Source: a virus
IMG/VR virus record: IMGVR_UViG_3300001847_000277
Span: 1 to 29,498 of that record
Length of the DNA: 29,498 nt
Reading direction: 5' to 3' (one strand)
Shown: positions 1 through 4,787 of the stretch, piece after piece
How positions within the stretch are numbered: the stretch's first letter is position 1
Layout: each line of letters opens with the position of its first letter
Position numbers and translations under genes: made by a program
Notes under the pieces: model-generated
What the model was told of the DNA's origin: nothing
The model's input: only the letters and a program-made list of their open reading frames with translations
Database searches by the model: none

Positions 1-56
1 GCGTGTTGCGTGGTGCGGTGCGTGTTGCGCTTGTGTTGCGGTGCGGCGTGTTGCCG
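1..56. repeat. GT-rich irregular repeat at the left edge
   Basis: The first 56 bases are built from two interleaved short units. GTGTTGC occurs at 3-9, 22-28, 33-39 and 48-54, and GGTGCGG occurs at 12-18 and 40-46. The stretch is much richer in G than the AT-rich DNA that follows. It is cut by the window edge, so its full length and role are unknown. It could be a terminal repeat, an iteron-like array or a low-complexity genome end. Confidence 0.5.
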
Positions 57-227
57 ATGAGATAACTATAAGCGATATGGTTACACTAATGCAAGTGTTT
101 TATGCAAAATAGTTATGACTTTTTTTCGTTTCATTATATACGAATTTTGACTATGTATGTGATGTGGTTTATCTGAAGGGAATGCGGTATGCTATCGCTT
201 TTCACAAGTTGGTCATATATTACCTTA

Positions 228-241
228 TGTAAGCGCTTTCT
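228..241. promoter_or_regulatory. cre-like operator, 13 of 14 matches
   Basis: TGTAAGCGCTTTCT matches the CcpA cre consensus TGWAANCGNTNWCA except at the last base. It is one of three such motifs within about 430 bases. LacI/GalR-family regulators bind this kind of CG-centred dyad. No gene starts next to it, so what it would regulate is unknown. Confidence 0.35.
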
Positions 242-586
242 TCATAATTGTATTTGACTGAATACGGTATCGAATTGTAGGTATCATTTGATGAATAATC
301 TGTAGGTTGACATTATGCCGTTGCACGGGAGGGTACATGTAAAAGTGATTTTTGCGATTTTTTTACTATTTCCATATATTTCAATATAATGGAAGCATAT
401 GGGCTAGGACAGATGAAAGGTATAACGTGTCAATGTGTGTATATGGAATGTTTGGTTAGGGGGGGAGTGTGTCTGTGAGTGTTCACAATTTGGACAAAAT
501 CGTGTAGCACATATTCGAAAAAAACGTGTAGATTGACGGTTATTGTAGAATGTTGTGGACGGCTTATATATGAACGTGCATGCAAG

Positions 587-600
587 TGTAAGCGTTATGA
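587..600. promoter_or_regulatory. cre-like operator, 13 of 14 matches
   Basis: TGTAAGCGTTATGA matches the cre consensus except at the thirteenth base. It overlaps the second copy of the nine-mer TGCAAGTGT and lies 45 bases left of the perfect cre-like site. Confidence 0.3.
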
Positions 601-641
601 GAGAGTACCAAACATATGTTCTATTTTGCATAAATTCTTCC

Positions 642-661
642 AAATGTAAACGCTTACATTT
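642..661. promoter_or_regulatory. Near-perfect dyad matching the cre operator consensus
   Basis: The core TGTAAACGCTTACA (645-658) fits TGWAANCGNTNWCA at every position. It is extended on both sides by AAA/TTT, giving a 20-base near-palindrome. This is the recognition pattern of CcpA and related LacI-family repressors in Firmicutes. A phage-encoded repressor with similar specificity is an alternative. The dyad sits where the -10 region would fall for a leftward TTGACA at 678-683, the geometry expected of a repressor site. Confidence 0.5.
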
Positions 662-683
662 GACGACTGACGCGCCTTGTCAA
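655..683 (-). promoter_or_regulatory. Possible leftward promoter overlapping the cre dyad
   Basis: On the minus strand a consensus -35 TTGACA (683-678) is followed after exactly 17 bases by AATGTA (660-655), a poor -10 that lies inside the cre-like dyad. Only the -35 is convincing. No gene lies downstream on the left, so a transcript would be non-coding. Confidence 0.2.
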
Positions 684-842
684 CCCAAAACGGGGGCAAC
701 GCCTCCATTTTCTACAGATTCTGCCGCGAAACGCGAAACGCGCGAAGGGAACCCCCCAGACCCCGAATATAAACCCCCCGATAACCGATAACCGTCATTT
801 TTTGGGTCGGGCTTGCCCCACCGTCGCAGGCAGGGCATCCCT

Positions 843-911
843 TTAGTTCTTCTTGCGCAAGTAGATGAAGGTCATGCCGACGATAGTCAGCATCACTAGC
901 GCGTACGTCAC
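843..911 (-). CDS. 22-residue membrane peptide, holin-like toxin type
   Basis: This very short leftward gene has a GTG start and encodes 22 residues: a Thr-Tyr start, a single hydrophobic segment (about residues 3-17) and the basic tail LRKKN. It is preceded by GAAAGGGGGTGA, a near-complete match to the Firmicutes Shine-Dalgarno sequence, five bases from the start codon, which argues that it is translated. Size, layout and the short hydrophobic helix with a Lys-rich end resemble the putative holin-like toxins and other type I toxin peptides of Bacillales phages. That likeness was judged by eye. The ribosome binding site lies in a hairpin (919-932), so translation may be controlled by RNA structure. 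It could also be a small holin or a membrane accessory peptide. It is the last gene of the leftward operon, 34 bases after the preceding stop. Confidence 0.5.
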   Translation of the reverse strand: MTYALVMLTIVGMTFIYLRKKN

Positions 912-918
912 AGCGTCA

Positions 919-947
919 CCCCCTTTCGGGGGAGGGCTTGCGCCCTC
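919..947 (-). promoter_or_regulatory. Two GNRA-loop hairpins, one hiding a ribosome binding site
   Basis: Read on the minus strand, GAGGGC-GCAA-GCCCTC (947-932) is followed directly by CCCCC-GAAA-GGGGG (932-919). The two share one base at 932, so they abut. Both loops are GNRA tetraloops. The 3' arm of the second hairpin is the GGGGG of the Shine-Dalgarno sequence of the 22-residue peptide, so folding would mask it. The first hairpin overlaps the stop codon of the upstream gene. No T-tract follows, so this is not a typical terminator. Confidence 0.55.
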
Positions 948-1236
948 ACTTGTAGTTCCGTGCAATCTCTATCAGCTTATCGCCAGTACCTAGACCGAAT
1001 ATTTGAATGATGTAAAGGTATTGAGCTAACGCTTCACGATGCAACATGTTCTGAATCTTCGACGTTGTTACGCTGTACTTTGAACAGTTGATGAACAGGT
1101 AGCCGTTGTGCCAGTATGCAATCGTTGTGCGGTAGTTCGTTAGCGCTGTTCCGTCCGTGTGCAGGTTGCCAGTGTGTGACTCGGCACGGCGATTGTTTAA
1201 GAATCTTTCAATGACTTCGGCGTTCTTCAATTTCAT
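946..1236 (-). CDS. Hypothetical protein, 96 aa, leftward operon
   Basis: No family is recognised. The protein begins MKLKNAEVIERFLNNRR and contains a Thr/Asn/His/Tyr-rich central part (about residues 15-55) with alternating polar and aromatic residues, then a helical C-terminal part ending in KLIEIARNYK. The start at 1236 is preferred over an upstream in-frame ATG at 1278 because AAGGAG lies eight bases before it and because the same leader layout (A-rich stretch, Shine-Dalgarno, ATCCC, ATG) precedes the three other small genes of the operon. The upstream ATG would also place the GTGACAG-loop hairpin inside the coding region. It is the fourth gene in the leftward transcript and is followed by the two GNRA hairpins and the membrane peptide. 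Short leftward genes beside the late module of a phage are often host-takeover or regulatory proteins, but nothing here proves that. Confidence 0.75.
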   Translation of the reverse strand: MKLKNAEVIERFLNNRRAESHTGNLHTDGTALTNYRTTIAYWHNGYLFINCSKYSVTTSKIQNMLHREALAQYLYIIQIFGLGTGDKLIEIARNYK

Positions 1237-1264
1237 AGGGATTCGCTCCTTAGTTTTTGTAGTA

Positions 1265-1285
1265 GGGGCATCTGTCACATGCCCC
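1265..1285 (-). promoter_or_regulatory. Intergenic hairpin with GTGACAG loop (copy C)
   Basis: On the minus strand GGGGCAT-GTGACAG-ATGCCCC forms a seven-pair stem with a seven-base loop. It lies between the 84-aa and 96-aa genes, upstream of the A-rich leader and Shine-Dalgarno sequence. It is one of three copies with identical loops and different but fully paired stems. Confidence 0.7.
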
Positions 1286-1292
1286 GTGTTTG

Positions 1293-1547
1293 TTAGATTC
1301 CACGATTGCGGTACGCTTCAGCCGCTTGTTCGAACGTTGAGCAGTATGTTCCGTTGCCAGTTCCGAAGTATTCTTCGCGTGTGTTCAAATCCCACACGAC
1401 GTAAGGTGAAGCCGTGTCTTTCACTTGCTTGCACAGTACCACGAACAGGTGGTCATCGTTCGGGTGTGTGGAGATTGGCTTGCTTGCAATCACTTCGCAA
1501 CCTTGCTTTACTTCTTCGAGACGTTTAACAGCTTCTTTGATTTTCAT
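1293..1547 (-). CDS. Hypothetical protein, 84 aa, leftward operon
   Basis: No family is recognised. The protein starts MKIKEAVKRLEEVKQGCEV, an amphipathic helix, followed by a stretch rich in beta-forming residues (HLFVVLCKQV, SPYVVWDLNTREEYFG) and a short C-terminal helix with Phe/Glu/Ala. An alpha-beta fold of this size would fit a small regulatory or inhibitor protein, but this is inference only. The start at 1547 is chosen because AGGAGG lies seven bases upstream. A longer in-frame extension to 1601 would run through the hairpin at 1585-1605 and lacks its own Shine-Dalgarno sequence. It is the third gene of the operon, preceded and followed by GTGACAG-loop hairpins. Confidence 0.75.
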   Translation of the reverse strand: MKIKEAVKRLEEVKQGCEVIASKPISTHPNDDHLFVVLCKQVKDTASPYVVWDLNTREEYFGTGNGTYCSTFEQAAEAYRNRGI

Positions 1548-1584
1548 GGGATAGCCTCCTGATTTTTTGTAGGTTTTATATGAA

Positions 1585-1605
1585 GGGGATGCTGTCACCA
1601 TCCCC
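1585..1605 (-). promoter_or_regulatory. Intergenic hairpin with GTGACAG loop (copy B)
   Basis: On the minus strand GGGGATG-GTGACAG-CATCCCC forms a seven-pair stem with the same loop as copies A and C. It sits between the stop of the 89-aa gene and the leader of the 84-aa gene. Its stem differs from copy C at three positions on each arm, all compensated. Confidence 0.7.
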
Positions 1606-1611
1606 GAATTT

Positions 1612-1881
1612 TTACAGGTCTTCCAAATGGTCTTTGATGAATTTTGCTTTCATCTTGAAAAGCTCAACGTCTGACAGGTAACGCGCTTCACCATTCGTTG
1701 TCTCATACTTAACTTCCGCCGTCACATGTACCTCATCGTCAGGGAAAAGCGCGTCCGCCATTCCTTCAAGAAAGTTTTTCATATCTTCTTGCTCTTCAAA
1801 CATGATGCAACGTGTTGCCCACTTGTCCTGCGTTACAAAGATTCTCAACATTACGTTGAAGTGCTCAGCTATCATTCTCAT
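1612..1881 (-). CDS. Hypothetical protein, 89 aa, leftward operon
   Basis: The protein is not assigned to a family. It begins MRMIAEHFNVMLRIFVTQDKW and contains an acidic middle (EEQEDMKNFLEGMADALFPDD) and a C-terminal helix rich in Lys, Leu and Asp. Short beta strands alternating with helices (MLRIFV, EVHVTAEVKYE) suggest a compact alpha-beta domain. The start at 1881 follows AAAGGATGG, a weaker Shine-Dalgarno sequence than those of its neighbours, with the conserved TATCCC just before the ATG. It is the second gene of the leftward operon. A GTGACAG-loop hairpin lies on each side (copies A and B). Confidence 0.75.
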   Translation of the reverse strand: MRMIAEHFNVMLRIFVTQDKWATRCIMFEEQEDMKNFLEGMADALFPDDEVHVTAEVKYETTNGEARYLSDVELFKMKAKFIKDHLEDL

Positions 1882-1908
1882 TGGGATACCATCCTTTGTT
1901 TTTGTATT

Positions 1909-1929
1909 GGGGGCGCTGTCACCACCCCC
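1909..1929 (-). promoter_or_regulatory. Intergenic hairpin with GTGACAG loop (copy A)
   Basis: On the minus strand GGGGGTG-GTGACAG-CGCCCCC pairs over seven positions, one of them a T-G (U-G in RNA) wobble. On the plus strand the same position would be a C-A mismatch, so the structure makes sense only as RNA from the leftward transcript. It lies between the 66-aa and 89-aa genes. Confidence 0.7.
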
Positions 1930-1934
1930 GAATT

Positions 1935-2135
1935 TTAGAACGTTGCCTCGCTATAGTTGTAAGTCCCAGCCGTTACTTTTTTGAAAATCAATTCCGCCGT
2001 GTCCAGTGCATCGCGCTTATCATCCGTGTAATACCAGCCGCCGTTTTTGTCTCCCGTCACTTTCACTATCCATTCATTCCATTGAGTGTTTCTGTAAACT
2101 TTGACCTTACCGTCAAGGTCTTTGACTTTGTACAT
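1935..2135 (-). CDS. Hypothetical protein, 66 aa, first gene of the leftward operon
   Basis: The protein reads MYKVKDLDGKVKVYRNTQWN at its N-terminus, followed by EWIVKV, GGWYYTDDKRDALDTAELI and a C-terminal Thr/Tyr-rich tail. The pattern of short beta strands with a Trp/Tyr-rich turn and then one helix is typical of small phage proteins with a single alpha-beta unit. No specific family is recognised. The ATG at 2135 follows AGGAGGATATCCC, a full Shine-Dalgarno sequence at good spacing. It is the first gene of the leftward operon and lies just downstream of the divergent control region. Its upstream hairpin (2163-2175) differs from the GTGACAG type. Confidence 0.8.
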   Translation of the reverse strand: MYKVKDLDGKVKVYRNTQWNEWIVKVTGDKNGGWYYTDDKRDALDTAELIFKKVTAGTYNYSEATF

Positions 2136-2200
2136 TTGGGATATCCTCCTGTTTTTTAGTGTGCTACTTTGTAGCTGTTATCGTGTCCCCCTTTCGATGT

Positions 2201-2233
2201 ATATATCGTCTCATATATCGTTACACAAGTCAA
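2201..2233 (-). promoter_or_regulatory. Candidate promoter and operator for the leftward small-gene operon
   Basis: TTGACT (2233-2228, minus strand) is a good -35. At 17 bases spacing the -10 would be GACGAT, with only three matches to consensus. AT-rich TATATA alternatives lie at non-standard spacing. The ACGATATAT direct repeat (12-base period) overlaps this area and may bind a regulator. The exact promoter is uncertain. Confidence 0.3.
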
Positions 2234-2481
2234 CACGTTTTATACGTTTTATTTAAGAAAATGAAAATATTTTTTAAAAATATGTTTACTAATAATGAAA
2301 CAAAAACCAAAATCCCCATCACCTACCCCTATTCGTTTGAATTTTCTGACGACTTTGCCTACACATACCCATATGGAAAAAATACCCATAAGGTAGGGGG
2401 ATGGGCTGGAAACTACCCCCCTATATTCGCACTAGCCCCGACGGGCGGCGCGAACTTTGTGATGCAACCCCCCTCACCCCA

Positions 2482-2510
2482 TTCCCATTTTTCACACTAT
2501 GACATACAAT
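2482..2510 (+). promoter_or_regulatory. Candidate promoter for the terminase operon
   Basis: TACAAT (2505-2510) is one base from the -10 consensus, and TTCCCA lies 17 bases upstream with four matches to -35. It lies just upstream of the AAGGAG and ATG of the small terminase gene. Confidence 0.3.
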
Positions 2511-2531
2511 ATACTAAAAAGGAGTTGACAC

Positions 2532-2945
2532 ATGATGCTAAACCCTCAACAACTTGCTGAACAGAAACTTACAAAAATTGCCAGTGAGATTCCAGACATA
2601 CACCGCATAACACCAGAAGAACTCGAACAGCGCACAGGCATACCCCAAGCGACTTGGTTAGCTTATCTGAATCAAGAGTCCATTCGTCAGATGATACACA
2701 AGCGAACCGTGGAAGATGTAGAGTTCGCACAGCGTAAGGCACTAGCCGCCCTCTCGAAAGAAGCATCGCGAGGAAACGTCCAAGCTATTAAAGAGATTAA
2801 CCAACTTAGCGGAATCCTAAATCAAAACAACAACAAGCAATTTATCACGCACTACATCCCTAGACCAACAACAAACACCCCAACACCCCCAAAAGTAGGG
2901 GAGGTGACACAACCAGATGCAAATGCAAACATGCCCGAAATGTAA
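2532..2945 (+). CDS. terS: Terminase small subunit
   Basis: The small terminase recognises phage DNA and loads the large subunit on it for packaging. This 137-aa protein has a helix-turn-helix-like stretch at about residues 26-47 (ITPEELEQRTGIPQATWLAY), followed by a helical segment at about 50-97 of the kind used for oligomerisation. A Pro/Thr/Asn-rich disordered tail contains PRPTTNTPTPPK. The layout fits phBC6A51-type helix-turn-helix proteins annotated as terminase small subunits in Bacillus phages, a likeness judged by eye. AAGGAG lies seven bases before the chosen ATG, and a second ATG follows immediately. The gene directly precedes and overlaps the large subunit gene by 29 bases, which strongly supports the call. 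It is the first gene of the rightward late region. Confidence 0.75.
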   Translation: MMLNPQQLAEQKLTKIASEIPDIHRITPEELEQRTGIPQATWLAYLNQESIRQMIHKRTVEDVEFAQRKALAALSKEASRGNVQAIKEINQLSGILNQNNNKQFITHYIPRPTTNTPTPPKVGEVTQPDANANMPEM

Positions 2946-4440
2946 CATCAGCAACTTAATCACACCGCTAAGCGAACAGCACAAAAAGTTCCCGACATAC
3001 CTTATATGTAGAGGCTGTAACAACATTCACCTAACGTATCAACCACTCGAACACCAAGCAGAGTTCCACCAAACCGAACAACGGCAGAACCTAGACGAAA
3101 ACGGCAACCCAGACGGCACATTAAAAACGCAAATCATAGGTGTGTTCGGTGGATACGGTTCAGCTAAATCCAGAGCAACGCTTCAAGAAATCTTTCTAAG
3201 AGCCTTAAACAACCCGAACGGAACGGGTCTATTAACCGCACCGACTCTCTTACAGCTAAAACGAACAACCATCAAAACGTTTATAAATGAAATCGTACCG
3301 CCACCGATTATTAGAAGCTACAACAAAGCAGAGGGCGAACTGACGCTAGAAAACGGATTCACGTTCTACCTCATTCCTTCAGATGACGAGGAAAAACTGC
3401 GAAGTCTAAACGCTGGTTTAGTTCACATCGAAGAGGCTTCAGGTATTTCCCGAAGCATTTATGACCAAATCCTCACACGGATGCGTGACCATTCAACACA
3501 CGACAAGCTAGTAGTTGTCTGTTCCAACCCCGACTTAGGATGGATTCGTAGCGTCTTTTATGAAAACGAACAACGTAAAAACCCGAAACACCCAGAACAT
3601 CACATGCACAACCCGAACATTAAAACCTATATCTGGAAGTCCACCCAGAATCCATTCCTACCGAGAGACTTTGTAGATAACATATCAAAAGGGAAACCTG
3701 AATGGTGGGTCAAACGATATGTGGACGGTAGCTTCGACCATGCGGAGGGAATGGTTTATCCGAACGTAGCCAAATCCATCATCGAATCACACCACATCAG
3801 CGACACATGGGAACGTGCGGTCAGCCTAGACCACGGTTTACGGAACCCAACCGCATGTCTACTTGCGGCTATAGATGAACAAAAAGGCGAAGTGCACATC
3901 TTCAAGGAATATTACGAACCGAACCGATTAGTGCCAGAACACGCACAGAACATTAAGCGCATTTTAGATGAAAATAAAGTTACAGCAGGTAACACGAGAT
4001 TCATGATTATCGACCCATCAGCCAAAAACAAGACAGACCCGATTAACGGTAAGTCCGTTCAGGCTTTATATCAAGAGTACGGTCTATATTTTCAGCCAGC
4101 TAACAACGCGATTGAAGCAGGGATATTAAAGGTAAATAGCTACATTGAACGTGGTAAGCTAAAGATTCACGACACCTGTCCGAACTTAATCAGAGAGCTA
4201 CAGAACTATAAGTATCCAGACCAGACGACAGATGATACGGACAAGAACCTGAAAGAAAACCCTGTCAAAGCAAACGACCATGCGGCAGATGCCCTAAGAT
4301 ATATGTTAATGCGTTTGCCAGATGACCCGAACAACTTAAAAACAAGTAGCCACAAACCACCTGAACGGTATATAATGGGGATAGATGAGGAAGAAGACGA
4401 CTTAAAAGGGGATAAAACAAACTTTTTAAGCTATATTTAG
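2917..4440 (+). CDS. terL: Terminase large subunit with N-terminal zinc ribbon
   Basis: This ATP-driven DNA packaging motor and nuclease acts at the portal of the procapsid. The 507-aa protein has Walker A GGYGSAKS (78-85), a Walker B-like segment LVHIEE (168-173) with the catalytic Glu, and the coupling-motif region VVVCSNPD. The RNase H-like nuclease acids are Asp305 in SLDHG, Asp366 in MIIDPS, and Asp454/Asp458 in NDHAADALRY. In front of the ATPase is an unusual Cys4 pair, CPKC (6-9) and CRGC (31-34), which looks like a zinc ribbon. GGGGAGGTGA lies nine bases before the ATG at 2917, so the Cys residues belong to the protein. The first CPKC is encoded in the overlap with the small subunit gene. 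The gene ends in TAG. Confidence 0.93.
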   Translation: MQMQTCPKCNISNLITPLSEQHKKFPTYLICRGCNNIHLTYQPLEHQAEFHQTEQRQNLDENGNPDGTLKTQIIGVFGGYGSAKSRATLQEIFLRALNNPNGTGLLTAPTLLQLKRTTIKTFINEIVPPPIIRSYNKAEGELTLENGFTFYLIPSDDEEKLRSLNAGLVHIEEASGISRSIYDQILTRMRDHSTHDKLVVVCSNPDLGWIRSVFYENEQRKNPKHPEHHMHNPNIKTYIWKSTQNPFLPRDFVDNISKGKPEWWVKRYVDGSFDHAEGMVYPNVAKSIIESHHISDTWERAVSLDHGLRNPTACLLAAIDEQKGEVHIFKEYYEPNRLVPEHAQNIKRILDENKVTAGNTRFMIIDPSAKNKTDPINGKSVQALYQEYGLYFQPANNAIEAGILKVNSYIERGKLKIHDTCPNLIRELQNYKYPDQTTDDTDKNLKENPVKANDHAADALRYMLMRLPDDPNNLKTSSHKPPERYIMGIDEEEDDLKGDKTNFLSYI

Positions 4441-4451
4441 GAGGAACTTAG

Positions 4452-4787
4452 ATGGCAACACCAAAGAAAAGGTACAGATACACATTTTTATACACCGACC
4501 AAACGTACTTAACCTACGAACTGACGCGAGAAGACTTTCAAAGAATTGAAGAAGGTTTAACGTATCAAAACGCAAACGAAGATGGACGAGCGTGGATAAA
4601 GCCAGAAAAGAAATTTGTTGCAGTTTCTATAGGTATTATCGGACTAGAGAACATCCGTTCCATCATCGAACAAAAGGAAGAAGAGCTAACAGAGGAAGAA
4701 GAAACAGAAAAGGCACTAACAGACCTGCCAGTATTAGACCAAGAGTCATATAACTGGTTGAAGCAGTATGTTGGGGAGGATAAATAA
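4452..4787 (+). CDS. Hypothetical phage protein, 111 aa, between terminase and portal
   Basis: Function is unknown. The basic N-terminus (MATPKKRYRYTFLYTDQTYL) leads into beta-strand-like segments, a central strand-rich part (KKFVAVSIGIIGLENIRSII), a strongly acidic stretch at about 75-86 (EEELTEEEETEKA) and a C-terminal helix. GGAGG lies seven bases before the ATG. Its stop shares one base with the portal start (TAATG), so the two are probably translationally coupled. Its position between terminase and portal suggests a role in packaging or head assembly, but no motif proves this. Confidence 0.8.
   Translation: MATPKKRYRYTFLYTDQTYLTYELTREDFQRIEEGLTYQNANEDGRAWIKPEKKFVAVSIGIIGLENIRSIIEQKEEELTEEEETEKALTDLPVLDQESYNWLKQYVGEDK

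Larger units (their letters stand above)
57..842. other. Long non-coding region with operator-like motifs
   Basis: No gene is supported in this stretch of nearly 800 bases. Open frames exist on both strands, but they lack good ribosome binding sites and their translations look like translated GT-rich non-coding DNA. Positions 57-660 are AT-rich and hold three cre-like 14-mers, annotated separately. The nine-mer TGCAAGTGT occurs at 90-98 and again at 581-589, the second copy overlapping the start of a cre-like motif. From about 670 to 842 the DNA becomes GC-rich, with C-runs and a short tandem ATAACCG repeat near 781-793. The region lies downstream of the leftward small-gene operon and could hold an origin, an att site or a regulatory RNA, but none of these can be shown. 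Confidence 0.45.
2136..2531. promoter_or_regulatory. Divergent control region between leftward and rightward operons
   Basis: These roughly 400 bases separate two operons that read away from each other. A leftward -35 TTGACT lies at 2233-2228. The nine-mer ATATATCGT is repeated directly at 2201-2209 and 2213-2221, where the leftward -10 would fall, and could be an operator. A short hairpin GCTAC-TTT-GTAGC lies at 2163-2175. Rightward, TACAAT at 2505-2510 with a weak TTCCCA (2482-2487) 17 bases upstream is the best promoter candidate for the terminase operon. Long C and G runs occur around 2393-2480. An open frame crosses the region but has no usable ribosome binding site. Confidence 0.45.

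Noticed and set aside
404-643. Leftward open frame with a hydrophobic N-terminal segment in the left non-coding region
   Set aside because: It begins with TTG. An internal ATG has only a weak GGAAG. The translation is a Thr/His/Tyr-rich string typical of translated GT-rich non-coding DNA, and it lies across two cre-like motifs.
1265-1929. GTGACAG hairpins as intrinsic terminators
   Set aside because: They are followed by A-rich leaders and Shine-Dalgarno elements on the transcribed strand, not by T-runs.
2159-2560. Rightward open frame across the divergent control region
   Set aside because: No Shine-Dalgarno sequence at either candidate ATG. It crosses promoter candidates and G/C-run hairpins and runs into terS in another frame.
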